NCBI RefSeq assembly: GCF_009177065.1
Contig: NZ_WEZF01000002.1
Coordinates: forward strand, 1-64,000
Reading direction: 5' to 3'
Source of the DNA: Tautonia marina
GTDB lineage: Bacteria > Planctomycetota > Planctomycetia > Isosphaerales > Isosphaeraceae
DNA: 64,000 nucleotides
Shown: piece after piece, positions 35,438 through 45,500 of the stretch
How the letters are laid out: every line of letters begins with the position of its first letter
How positions within the stretch are numbered: the first letter of the stretch is position 1
Translations under genes and position numbers: made by a program
Notes under the pieces: model-generated
The model's input: the letters and a program-made list of their open reading frames with translations, nothing else
The model's database searches: none
Told to the model about the DNA's origin: nothing

Positions 35438-36325
35438 ATGACCGATCATCCCCCTCGGATTCTCCTCATTGGTGCCCATCCCGATGACGCCGACCTCAAA
35501 GCCGGTGGCACAGCGGCCAAATGGGCTGATCTGGGATTCGTGGTCCGCATGGTCAGTATGACAGACGGCCGGGCGGGTCATCATGAGATGACAGGGTCGG
35601 AACTCATCCAGCGCCGAAAGGCAGAAGCTCAGGCGGCGGCCGCGGTCATCGGGGCCTCGTATGTCGTGCTTGATTACCCCGACGGAGAACTTGATGACCG
35701 CGTGGAGATTCGACATCAGGTGATCCGGATGATCAGGGAATTCCGGCCCGACCTGATCATCACGCATCGCACTACCGACTATCATCCCGACCATCGCTTT
35801 ACCGGCTTGCTCGTCCAAGATGCATCCTACCTGCTCACCGTGCCCGCGATCTGTCCAGACGTGCCACATCTGCCCCGATCACCCGTCATTCTCTCGTTCT
35901 CGGATGCCTTCACACGCCCGTGCCGATTCGAGCCGCAAGTAGTTGTGAACATCGAAGAGGAATTTGATCGACTGGTAGCCATGTTGCACTGCCATCAATC
36001 GCAGTTTTACGAATGGCTTCCGTTCAACGCTGGTCACCCCGAGGAAGTTCCGCAAGGCGATTCGCTTCGGAAAGCATGGCTGGCTGATCGCTTTCAAGAG
36101 CGAATCACACCGCTTGCGGACCGGTATCGTGATCTGGTCGTCCAGATCTATGGTGAGGATGAGGGATTCCGAATTCGGTACATCGAGGCGTTCGAAGTAT
36201 CGGAATTCGGCGCTCCCCTTGATTCTGAGGCACGAGCAACACTGTTTCCCTTTCTACCCCGAAGTTCTGAAGTGGTCGGCCCCGTGGAACGGAGACGATG
36301 GGTCGATCTCCCGGAAGGATCTTGA
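35438..36325 (+). CDS. PIG-L family N-acetylglucosaminyl deacetylase-like protein
   Basis: This 295-residue protein starts at ATG 35438 behind AAGGAGG. ILLIGAHPDDADLKAGGTAAKW contains the A-H-P-D-D zinc/active-site motif of the LmbE/PIG-L fold. SMTDGRAGHH, RRKAEAQAAAAVIGA, DYPDGEL and HRTTDYHPDHRFTGLLV (second histidine metal site) complete the signature. No signal peptide is present, so it acts in the cytoplasm. The family removes N-acetyl or N-acyl groups from amino-sugar conjugates. It forms part of the hydrolase run and precedes the Gfo/Idh gene by 73 bases. Confidence 0.92.
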   Translation: MTDHPPRILLIGAHPDDADLKAGGTAAKWADLGFVVRMVSMTDGRAGHHEMTGSELIQRRKAEAQAAAAVIGASYVVLDYPDGELDDRVEIRHQVIRMIREFRPDLIITHRTTDYHPDHRFTGLLVQDASYLLTVPAICPDVPHLPRSPVILSFSDAFTRPCRFEPQVVVNIEEEFDRLVAMLHCHQSQFYEWLPFNAGHPEEVPQGDSLRKAWLADRFQERITPLADRYRDLVVQIYGEDEGFRIRYIEAFEVSEFGAPLDSEARATLFPFLPRSSEVVGPVERRRWVDLPEGS

Positions 36326-36398
36326 ACCGGCGTCCGAGTCGTCGAACCGTCATTGGGTTACGCCCATCGCTCATTTCAATCAAAACCAAGGAATCATC

Positions 36399-37853
36399 AT
36401 GTCAAAATCCACGCGTCGGCGATTCTTTGAAGAATCGATGATTGCTGCGGCAGCGGCGGCGGGCGTTGCGACGGCTTCTCGGCCTCAGCGGCTCCTGGCC
36501 CAGGACGCAAAAGCGGACGCTCCCAACGACAGGATCAGACATGCGGTGCTGGGCTGCCGCATTCGCGGCCGTGTTCATGCCGCGCAGTTCGGACGGCAAG
36601 AGGGAGTCGAAATCGCTTACGTGTGCGATCCCGATCGGACGCTTGCCGAAGAACTTGCCGACACGGTTGAGAAGGACCAGGGGCGCCGGCCGAAGGCAGT
36701 TCAGGACCTACGAGTCGTCAACGACGACCCCTCGGTAGATACGGTCTCGATCGCGACACCGAACCACTGGCATGCTCTGGCTGCGATCTGGGCCATGCAA
36801 GCCGGAAAAGATGTCTACGTGGAAAAGCCGGTCAGCCACACCGTCAGCGAAGGGCGCCGAATGGTTCAGGTTGCCGAGGAAACCGGCCGGATCTGCCAGG
36901 CGGGGACCCAGAATCGCTCCAGTGGCGCCCTGGCCGCCGCCGCAGAATATATCCGGGATGGCAAGCTCGGTGATGTGACCTTCGCACGAACCATTATCTA
37001 CGGCCAGCGAGGGAGTATCGGGCCACGAGGGACGTACGAGTTGCCCGCCCATGTCGATTACAACCTGTTCCTGGGGCCGGCCGCATATGAGCCGCTGACC
37101 CGTCCAAGATTGCACTATGATTGGCACTGGGACTGGAACACAGGCAACGGCGAGCTTGGCAACAACAACATTCATTATGTGGACATTTGCCGATGGCTAA
37201 TGGATCTGACCGGCCTGGGAAACTCGGTGCTCAGTCTTGGCGGCCGACTCGGTTATGAGGATGCGGGAGAGACGCCGAATACGCAGATGGTCGTTCACTC
37301 TTTCCCCTCGAGCACCATTATTCAGGAAGTGCGTGGGCTCAAGACCGATCCCTTCAGCACCAAGTTCCAGGCCGGCTCCATTGTCCACGGGAGCGAGGGG
37401 TTCATCGCGGGATCGTCGCTGTTCGACCTGGATGGGAATCTCGTCCAGACGTTTGAAGGCCCGTCGGTCAATCACTTTGCCAACTTCATCCAGGCGGTTC
37501 GAAGCGGTCGGCGAGACGAACTGAAGGCCGACATTCTGGAGGGGCATCTTTCGAGTGCGCTCTGCCATGTCGGCAACTTCTCGTACCGCCTTGGGAAGAA
37601 ACTTCCCCCGCAGGAGATTGCCAGCAAGCTCGAAACGTACGCGCTCCACGACGAGGTCCTCCGAACCTTCGAGCGGATGGTGGATCACCTTCGCGACAAC
37701 GAAGTCAACCTGGAGCAAACCCCGCTGACAGCTGGACCATTACTGTCCATCGACTCGGATCAGGAACGATTTACAGATTCTTCCGAGGCCAATTCCTTGC
37801 TCACTCGAGAGGGTCGTTCACCCTTTGTTGTGCCGGGAATCCAGAACGTGTGA
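36399..37853 (+). CDS. Gfo/Idh/MocA-family oxidoreductase with twin-arginine signal
   Basis: This 484-residue protein starts at ATG 36399. The leader MSKSTRRRFFEESMIAAAAAAGV has a twin-arginine pattern (S-T-R-R-R-F-F), so folded export with bound NAD(P) is likely. RHAVLGCRIRGRVHAAQFGR is the Rossmann segment, although the usual G-x-G-x-x-G is altered (GCRIRG). VSIATPNHWHALAAIWAMQAGKDVYVEKPVSH contains the E-K-P motif with the catalytic Lys. The C-terminal domain includes the planctomycete-typical YDWHWDWNTGNGELGNNNIHYVD block. Members oxidise or reduce sugars and inositols, or act as NAD-dependent glycosidases. It is unrelated in position to the broken copy at 330-1115. Confidence 0.92.
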   Translation: MSKSTRRRFFEESMIAAAAAAGVATASRPQRLLAQDAKADAPNDRIRHAVLGCRIRGRVHAAQFGRQEGVEIAYVCDPDRTLAEELADTVEKDQGRRPKAVQDLRVVNDDPSVDTVSIATPNHWHALAAIWAMQAGKDVYVEKPVSHTVSEGRRMVQVAEETGRICQAGTQNRSSGALAAAAEYIRDGKLGDVTFARTIIYGQRGSIGPRGTYELPAHVDYNLFLGPAAYEPLTRPRLHYDWHWDWNTGNGELGNNNIHYVDICRWLMDLTGLGNSVLSLGGRLGYEDAGETPNTQMVVHSFPSSTIIQEVRGLKTDPFSTKFQAGSIVHGSEGFIAGSSLFDLDGNLVQTFEGPSVNHFANFIQAVRSGRRDELKADILEGHLSSALCHVGNFSYRLGKKLPPQEIASKLETYALHDEVLRTFERMVDHLRDNEVNLEQTPLTAGPLLSIDSDQERFTDSSEANSLLTREGRSPFVVPGIQNV

Positions 37854-37978
37854 GCCTCGGCGCAGGAAACCGCTCTCCCTGACATTCACTCGCGTGGGTT
37901 GCGGAATCACTGATTCTCCAATTCGACAGTCCAAGATCAACGCAACAGAACCGATTCCTCTTTTTCCAAAGGCTCTCC

Positions 37979-39211
37979 ATGAACACCCTGATTCGGGATC
38001 AACAACCACGACCAGGAACCGCGTTCAGCTGGGTCGCAGCGTTCGTGTTGTTGACCGGTTCGGCCTCAACGGTTTCGGCCTCGGAGACGACCGAGGAACG
38101 TGAGTCGAAACCATCCTCGATCATGAGAGTGGCCGCGGCCCAGCCAAAGAATCGAACGATCGATTTCCGGTTGACCCCTTCGGAGGTTCTCGATCGCGTT
38201 GACGGCTCGCTTGAAGAACTGGAACAAATCGTTCATACGGCTGGTGCGAGGGGCTGCGATGTCCTGGCGTTTCCGGAAGACACCCTTGGACTTCTCAACT
38301 GGGAAGCGGCCAATTCGGAATTGCTGGAGGAAGTCCTTCCCGTTGCCGTGGCTCGGATGCTCTCGCGGCTCGGCAAGGCGGCGTCCGAGCACCGGATGTA
38401 TTTGGTCCTCTGCAATGACGCGATCGACAAAGACGGCTATTTGTATAACATGGCATTTTTGATTGGCCGAGACGGTCAGGAGATCGGCCGATATCGCAAA
38501 GTGAACCTGCCAATGGCCGAGCAATCGCGCCGTCGAGGAAATGATTTCCCGGTGTTCCCGACACCGGACCTGGGAACGGTTGGGATGCTGATCTGTTATG
38601 ACATGGTATTCCCCGAGGCGGCGCGGTGTCTTGCCTTGCAGGGAGCCGATCTTGTCTTCCATCCGACGCTCGGTGGAGCGGCCATCGGTGACGAGGAGAT
38701 CAGCCTGGCAGCGTTTCGCACGCGTGCAGTGGAAAACTTCATGTATCTGGTCGTGGCCAATCGCGGTCAGGGAAGCATGATTCTCGCTCCCACGGGCAAG
38801 ATTCTCGCGACCGCGGAGGGTCCGGATGCACTGGCGATCGCCGACATCGATCCTTTAGGCGGCCGTGAAGGCGGTGATGCCATGAACCTTCAGGCGGATA
38901 TGCGCGGGCGGTTGTTCCGAGAACGGGTTCCAGACGCTTACAAGCTCCTGACCGATCCCGAACCTCCGATCCTGGAAAAGGTTCGGTCGAACATCACGCC
39001 CGAGGAGGCGATTCGTATCATGGCAACCGTGTTGACGACGGGAGAGTCGCGATTTAACGAGGCTGTTGCCCTCGCACGATCAGGCCGCACTGAAGAGGCG
39101 ATCCGATTGTTTGAACAGCTTTGCAGCGAGTGCCGGACCTCCTGGATCGACCGCGCCGCCCAGAGGTACCTCAAGGAGCTTCGCAGACAGGAATCCTCAT
39201 CCCGTCCCTGA
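37979..39211 (+). CDS. Secreted carbon-nitrogen hydrolase (nitrilase superfamily)
   Basis: This 410-residue protein has an N-terminal segment (FSWVAAFVLLTGSASTVSAS) that looks like a signal peptide. The catalytic Glu-Lys-Cys triad is visible: Glu in DVLAFPEDTLGL, Lys in GRYRKVNLPM and Cys in GMLICYDMVFPEAARCLA. FHPTLGG and YLVVANRGQGS are further superfamily blocks. The last ~80 residues form a helical TPR-like tail (EAVALARSGRTEEAIRLFEQL). It would hydrolyse an amide or carbamoyl bond outside the cytoplasm. It is the last gene of the hydrolase run, and its stop is about 100 bases from the convergent TolC-like gene. Confidence 0.9.
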   Translation: MNTLIRDQQPRPGTAFSWVAAFVLLTGSASTVSASETTEERESKPSSIMRVAAAQPKNRTIDFRLTPSEVLDRVDGSLEELEQIVHTAGARGCDVLAFPEDTLGLLNWEAANSELLEEVLPVAVARMLSRLGKAASEHRMYLVLCNDAIDKDGYLYNMAFLIGRDGQEIGRYRKVNLPMAEQSRRRGNDFPVFPTPDLGTVGMLICYDMVFPEAARCLALQGADLVFHPTLGGAAIGDEEISLAAFRTRAVENFMYLVVANRGQGSMILAPTGKILATAEGPDALAIADIDPLGGREGGDAMNLQADMRGRLFRERVPDAYKLLTDPEPPILEKVRSNITPEEAIRIMATVLTTGESRFNEAVALARSGRTEEAIRLFEQLCSECRTSWIDRAAQRYLKELRRQESSSRP

Positions 39212-39307
39212 TCGCGGGCTCCCCCCGTTGAAAAAGCATCCAATGCTTGTCAAGCCTTCACGGAAGCACGTTTCCATTTTGCCGCGTGCTCCGTTGGTTT
39301 TCAGGAA

Positions 39308-41026
39308 TCAACGGGAGGTTTCCGGGAGGATTGGGGGGCCGATCGGGTCAGCGACATCCACCGCGGGGGGAAGGATCCACTCGGTTGGAGTCGCGGCAGA
39401 TGGCAAGGTTTCGGGCCTTCCCATCGCAGCGTAGAGGCGGAATTGGCTTCGATTGTAGTCGAGCACTGAATCGAGATATTCCTGTCTGGCTCGGGCGAGG
39501 GCCTGAATCGGCTGGAGGACCTCAATGGGGCGGGTCGCTTCGGGAAGGCCCGCTCCTCGGCGAATATTGGCCAAATTCAATTCGAGTGAGCGAATGGCGT
39601 CGGGCACCGCCCGTTCGGCCTCAGTGATCTGTCGGGCGGCTGCAAGCCGCATCTTCTCCGCCTGAATCACCTCGGCGGCCACTCGGTCCTGGATCTGGAG
39701 AACGCGAAGCTTTGCCTCCTGATTGCGGGCATTGGCCATCTTCATGTAAGCCGCGTCACCGACCCCAAGTCCCCGGAGTTCCCAGAAGACATTCACGTCG
39801 GTATCGAAGCGTCCGTCAAAATTGCCGAAAAAGTCATTTCGACCGCCGCCGTAACCGCCTCCGGAAACCCTGGTCGAGAGGCTAGGCACAAAGGGACGTA
39901 AGCGGGCCTGCTTCAAACGAATGAGGGTCGCCTCGACGAATTTGCGTTGCTCGGCCAGTTCAGGACGGTTCAACAGGGCAGTGGTGATTAACGCATCTGG
40001 TGGAGTGTCGTCAGGAATCAGGCGGAGGATCGACTCAGGAGGTTCAACGGGTGCGACAAGGATGCTCGGGTCGAGCCGGGTCCGGCGGATCAGCTCGGCG
40101 GAAGCTATTTCGAGCATTCCAACGGCCTCGGCGACTTCCCTGCGTTGGAGATCCCGCTCGACTAGGCTCCGACGATAATCCGCTTCGAGGCCAAGTCCCG
40201 ACTCGGCGAACGAACTGGTCAGTTCGACCAGGACCTCGGCATTCCTGGCAGCCTCCGATGCGATAGAGAGCCTTCCCGCGGCGGCCTGAAGATCAAAGTA
40301 TGCTTCGGCCACCCCGAGAATCGCATTGTTGACCGCGACCGAGACACCGGCCCGTTCCGCATCAACCACCCGACGGGCGGCCATGGGAAGGAAGATCGCG
40401 TCGGAGAGTCTCAGGATGGTTGAGAACCCTCCCACGTTCGGCGGTCCGCCTGCCGGAACCGGGCCGGAAATTCCGTCACCCAACGCCGCCATCCCGCCGA
40501 CAAAGAGGCTGCTTTTGCTAATGGTCTGAACCGGTCCTTCAACGATTTGCGCCTGACCGTCGTGACGCATCCATTGAGGACCGTAGAAGATGCTCGGAAG
40601 CCAGGCGGAGCGGGCCAGCTGAAGCTCTCCCAGCGCCTCGGCAACCCGTTGCCTGGCAATCTGAATTTCGATGTCGCGGGCCCCGGCCAACCGCAAGGCA
40701 TTGGCAAGATCGATCGGCAAGACGGGCTGGTCAGGGACCAGTGGCGATCCCGGATCGTCTCGTAAACGAATGTCCGTCGAACGGCTGGTGCCAACCGGCG
40801 GTAAGGGAGGGAGGTCGTTCCGAATTTCCAACGACGGGGCATCCGCGCGCACCCTGCTGAGTGCAGAGGGCATCCCCTCTCTCAATTCGATTCTCGGCGG
40901 GTCAAAGGGCTCCTGAGCGGCATGGGACGGGTCAGCCGATCCTTCGGGGAGGACACACAGCATGAGCAGGCCGAGCATCGTTCGTTTTTGAGCCGCTCGG
41001 GTTGCGTTCCGTCGAACGGATTCCAT
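39308..41026 (-). CDS. TolC-type outer-membrane efflux channel
   Basis: This 572-residue protein is read from ATG 41026, ten bases after GGAGG, giving MESVRRNATRAAQKRTMLGLLMLCVL as signal peptide. It has a Pro-rich N-terminal linker, then paired outer-membrane-efflux-protein repeats: LPIDLANALRLAGARDIEIQIARQRVAEALGELQLARSAWLPSI begins the first, and PDALITTALLNRPELAEQRKFVEATLIRLKQARLRPFVPSL the second. Both show the N/R-P-E/D-L-x-x-A-R pattern. An IFYGPQ segment and Gly-rich GGGYGGGRND should be barrel strands. It is the last gene of the padR-RND-MFP-TolC unit and provides the outer-membrane exit duct. The gap to the MFP gene is about 220 bases. Confidence 0.9.
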   Translation of the reverse strand: MESVRRNATRAAQKRTMLGLLMLCVLPEGSADPSHAAQEPFDPPRIELREGMPSALSRVRADAPSLEIRNDLPPLPPVGTSRSTDIRLRDDPGSPLVPDQPVLPIDLANALRLAGARDIEIQIARQRVAEALGELQLARSAWLPSIFYGPQWMRHDGQAQIVEGPVQTISKSSLFVGGMAALGDGISGPVPAGGPPNVGGFSTILRLSDAIFLPMAARRVVDAERAGVSVAVNNAILGVAEAYFDLQAAAGRLSIASEAARNAEVLVELTSSFAESGLGLEADYRRSLVERDLQRREVAEAVGMLEIASAELIRRTRLDPSILVAPVEPPESILRLIPDDTPPDALITTALLNRPELAEQRKFVEATLIRLKQARLRPFVPSLSTRVSGGGYGGGRNDFFGNFDGRFDTDVNVFWELRGLGVGDAAYMKMANARNQEAKLRVLQIQDRVAAEVIQAEKMRLAAARQITEAERAVPDAIRSLELNLANIRRGAGLPEATRPIEVLQPIQALARARQEYLDSVLDYNRSQFRLYAAMGRPETLPSAATPTEWILPPAVDVADPIGPPILPETSR

Positions 41027-41245
41027 GCGTGCCGGCCTCCCTGAACGATGCCGCTTCGCCCTCATCGTCCCTGGAATCGCGACCTTCAGGACGATCTGCC
41101 TTCCTTGTTCTCCTGTTATCGGTCTTCGATATTGAATGGCATGAGACGGACCAGACAATCGTTCCCAATGGTGCGATTGGCAACGTTGCTTCAATCACGT
41201 GCTGCGTGTTCTCATTGTGAGAGTACGAAGGGCTCAATCCAACGA

Positions 41246-42589
41246 TCAGAACGACGCCTCGATGACCTCGACAGCCTGACCGTCGTCGAACGCGGAGGGG
41301 TCGGAGGTGACAACCGGCTCTCCTTCCTTGAGGCCGGCTCGAACCTCAACCCGAGTCCCATCACTCAGTCCGAGTTCGAGCGCTCGCCGCTGGATTCGAC
41401 CATCGACGATCACCACGCTGGAGGACTGGCCCTCGTCATCGGTCAGTACCGCGGATAGTGGAAGCGTTAGGACCTCGTCGCGTTGTTCCGCAACAATGGA
41501 AACGTAGACGTAGAGTCCGGCCTGAAGCGTGCGATCGGAGTTTTCCAGGTCGATCTCGGCTCGGAGGGTCCGGGTGGCACGATCGAGTGCCCAGGACGCG
41601 CGGGTCACCGTTCCCTCGAATGTTCGGCCGCCGAGCGCCTGAACCCGGATCTCGGCCCGGTCTCCCACATCGACCAAGGGAGCATCGACCTCAGGCACGC
41701 CGACGACCACTCGAACGATGTCGGTTCGTGCGATCGAGAGTAACGGATCGCGGGAACCACCGGGATCCGTCAGGTGACCAGTGTCGACGAAGCGCTTCGT
41801 AACAATCCCGTTGAAGGGTGCCACGATTCGGGTGAAAGATTTCATGGCTTCGGCGTGCCGGACGTCTGCCTCGGCAACCCGAACGTGGGCCTCGCCGACA
41901 CGAACATCGGCCAGCGCTCGCGCGCGCTCAGCCTCGGCTTGAAGGAGAACCGCTTCCGCGAGTTGAATCTGGGCTTCGACCTCGTCTCGGGAGGCGCGTG
42001 CTGCTTCGAGTTTACTGAGCGTTTCGTCGCGGAGTCCCTCCGTGACGGCTCGCTCGCTGACGAGGCGGTCGATCCGATCATATTCCGCCTGCCAGCGGTC
42101 AATCTCAGCTTCGGAGCGTCGCGTGGCGGCCCTGGCCTCCTGAATCCCGGCCTGAGCGGTGGCAACAGCCGCTTGAGCAACCTCGACCATCGCCCGGGCC
42201 CGGTCGAGGTCGGCGGCGTCCTGTTCCAGGTGTGCCTGTTTGCGGTCAAGCTCCGCTTCCAGTTCCGGAGCGTCGAGTTCGGCAAGGACTTGACCGGCCT
42301 CAACCGGGTCTCCAATGTCTACGGCCAGGCTCCGAACATAGCCGGCAACTTTCGCCAGGAGGTCAGTGGTTTCGAATGCCTCGATCTGGCCAGGTTCGCT
42401 CGTGACTCGGCGAATTGTTCCCCGTTCGGGTAAGACGGTGGAGACCCGTGGCGTTGGAGCCTCAGAGGTGGTCTGGGCTTGAAGCGGGACGGCATCACCG
42501 GCGGATCCGCAACCCGTGAGTGTTGCAAGTCCAGGAACCACCATCGCAATGCTCAGCCCTCGTCTCGGGTGGAATCGCAAACGCATCAT
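41246..42589 (-). CDS. RND efflux membrane-fusion (periplasmic adaptor) lipoprotein
   Basis: This 447-residue protein starts at ATG 42589, overlapping the RND pump stop by four bases. The leader ends VVPGLATLTGCGSAG, a lipobox with Cys. It is followed by VLPERGTIRRVTSEPGQIEAFETTDLLAKVAGYV, the lipoyl/barrel-sandwich half, then a long alpha-hairpin (about residues 110-240, repeated A-E-A-x-x-R). The second half-motif FNGIVTKRFVDTGHLTDPG follows, then the beta-barrel and membrane-proximal domain ending in SDPSAFDDGQAVEVI. It links the RND trimer to the TolC channel. Substrate cannot be read from sequence. Confidence 0.93.
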   Translation of the reverse strand: MMRLRFHPRRGLSIAMVVPGLATLTGCGSAGDAVPLQAQTTSEAPTPRVSTVLPERGTIRRVTSEPGQIEAFETTDLLAKVAGYVRSLAVDIGDPVEAGQVLAELDAPELEAELDRKQAHLEQDAADLDRARAMVEVAQAAVATAQAGIQEARAATRRSEAEIDRWQAEYDRIDRLVSERAVTEGLRDETLSKLEAARASRDEVEAQIQLAEAVLLQAEAERARALADVRVGEAHVRVAEADVRHAEAMKSFTRIVAPFNGIVTKRFVDTGHLTDPGGSRDPLLSIARTDIVRVVVGVPEVDAPLVDVGDRAEIRVQALGGRTFEGTVTRASWALDRATRTLRAEIDLENSDRTLQAGLYVYVSIVAEQRDEVLTLPLSAVLTDDEGQSSSVVIVDGRIQRRALELGLSDGTRVEVRAGLKEGEPVVTSDPSAFDDGQAVEVIEASF

Positions 42590-45500
42590 GACGTGGCTCC
42601 CGTGTCGCCGTTGGTCCCGCTTGGGGGAGAAGGATGAGGCGGTTGAGAAGTCGGTTCGGTAGACGCCTGACCGAGTGGCGGAGCGGCAGGAGGCGGGGTT
42701 GAATGCGAGATCACCCTCTCGGTTTCGAGGCTCGTTCCGCCACTCAGGGGAGCAGAGCCGAGGTGAGGCGCAGGAACTCCGACGTAGTGCGGACTGTCCG
42801 GATCATCCGGATCGAGCGACGAGGAGTCGCGCCCCATCCGGCCCTGGATGAGCGTGAAAACGCTGGGGAGAACGAACAGGGTCGAGAGAGTGGCGAAGGA
42901 GAGTCCACCGATCACGGCGCGTCCCAGCGGAGCTGTCTGATCCCCTCCCTCCCCGAGTCCCAATGCCATCGGCAACATTCCGACAATCATCGTGCCACTA
43001 GTCATCAGGATTGCCCGAAGTCGAGCCTGAGCACCGGCCACGGCGGCATCCCGGGCAGAGAGCCCCTCGACGACCCGGCTTTGCTCGGCGAAGGTCACCA
43101 GGAGGATCGCGTTGGAGACCGCCACGCCGAAGACCATGATCGTTCCCAGGAATGACTGAATGTTCACCGTGGTGTCGGTCACCCACAATCCCACGACCAC
43201 TCCAGCGATGACCGCCGGCCCGGCAGCGACCGCGACCAGGGCCAGACGAACCGACTGAAAATTCGCAGTCAGCACCAAGACGATGACCACGATGGACATG
43301 CCCAGGCCAATCGAAAGGCCGCTCAGAATCTCGCGAAGTGGGACAAGTTGGCCCCGCACCGCCACCGTCACACCTTTCGGTGGTTCACCGGCTTGTTCAA
43401 TCGCGCGATCGACTGCCCCGGATGCGCGGCCGAGATCCATTCCAGCTAGATTGGCCGTCAGGGTCAGGGTCCGTTTCATATTGTAGCGATCGAACTGTCC
43501 GGGCACGGTGGAGCGCTCGACGCTGGCCACATCGCGGAGAAGGAGTGGAACTCCATCTCCCTGAGCCTGACGGATTGGAAGGGTCCTGATATCCTCAAGC
43601 GAAGTCATTTCCTGATACGGGATCTCGATCTGGACCTGATAACCGATCCCCGACTTTGGGTCGGGCCAGTAGTTCGGCACGACGAAGCGGCTGGACCAGG
43701 TCGCCGTGACCAACGACCGGGCGATTTCTTCGGGGGTGATTCCACTCAAACCCGCTTTCTCACGATCGATCGTCACCTGAACAGAAGGATAATCGAGTGT
43801 TTGGCCGTAACGCACGTCGCTTAAGCCTGGTGTTGTGCTCAGCTCGGCCCGGATCTGTTCGGCATGCTGTCGCACGTCGGCGAAGTCAGGGCCGCTGACG
43901 GCAACCTCGACCGGCGTGGGAGAGCCGAAGCTCATGACATCACTGACGATATCGGCCGGTTCAAACGAGAAGGCGACCGAGGGCATCTCGGTCTTCAGGC
44001 GTTCGCGGAGCGTGCGTTTCAACTCCTCAATTTGGATGCCGGTTCCCTGGTTCAGGGCAACTCGGAGCATCGCCTCTTCTGGACCTCCTGTCCATTGATA
44101 GATTGCATTAATTGGATAGCTTGAGGGAATCAGACCAGCATATCCGACCGAGATTTCGATTGCGTCTCGGCCCACCTCGTCTTCAATGGTCGCGAGCACG
44201 TCTCGGATGATCTGTTCGGTCTTCTCCACTCGAGTTCCGGGCGGCGCTTTCAATCTCAGTTGGAATCTGCCAGCATCGACACTTGGGAAGATCTCCAGGC
44301 CAAGGTGACGACCAACGCCATAGGCGACCACCCCGGCGCCGACGAGATAAACCATCACGACCACTGGGGCGATGCGCGTCAGCCCCCGAACCAAGCCTGC
44401 GTAGCCGCCGGCAAAGTGGTCGAAGGCGGTAGGGCGCCTCGACTGAGCATCACTCGCTCCTGTGTGCTTCTGTCGAACGATCCACGTCGTCATCACGGGA
44501 ACAAACGTGCTGGAGAGAATGTAGGACGCAATCATTGCGAAGCCGACAGCCAGCGACATCGGCACGAAAAGTGCCCTGGCAGATCCTTCCATAAAAAACG
44601 ACGGGATGAAGACAGCCAAAATGCAGAGCATCGCCAGGAACCGTGGCGCTGCCGTTTCCGAGGTCCCTCGTTTCACGGCGGTTGCAAGGGAGGAATCCTT
44701 TCTCATCCGCACATGAATATTTTCGATTGCGACTGTCGACTCATCGACCAGAACGCCAATGGCCAGGGCCAGGCCACCGAGTGTCATCAAGTTCATCGTC
44801 TGGCCGGTCAACCAGAGTGCGAACAGCGCGGCCGCGATGGCGATGGGAATGTTCAGAACAATGACGACCGCGCTCCTCCAGTCTCTCAGAAAGACCAGGA
44901 CCATCACCCCGATCAGCCCGGCCCCGAGCAACCCCTCAACCCCCACCGACTCGATCGCGTTGGTCACGGTCGGTGACTGATCGAACTCGAAGCTCACGCG
45001 GATGTCGTCCGGGAGGACTGCCTGCATCTCCGGCAGAGCATTCTTCACATTCCGAACAACGGAGAGCGTGGATGCCTCGGCCCGCTTCGTCACAAGGATG
45101 TATACCGCTCGCCTTCCATCCACAAGCGCATATCCCACCGTAAGGTCACTTGAATCGGCGACCGTCCCTACATCACGGAGGTAGACCGTTGGATCGACCC
45201 CGGGCCGGATGGGAATAGCAAGTAATTCGTCGATGTTTTTGACGAGTGAGTTCACCGGAACAATGGGCATCTCATCGTCGATCCGGATGTTTCCCGAAGG
45301 ACTGATTACATTTCCGGAGGTGAGCGCGCTGATCACTTCATTCGGCGACATCGAGTACGCCCGCAGCCGTTCTGGGTCGAGCCGAATGACCACGCTCCTC
45401 TGACTTCCTCCGAACGGCGGGGGAGCTGACACGCCCGGCAGCGCCGCGAACATGGGCCGAACCCGAAATAACGCCTGATCCTGGATGTCTCCAACCGTCC

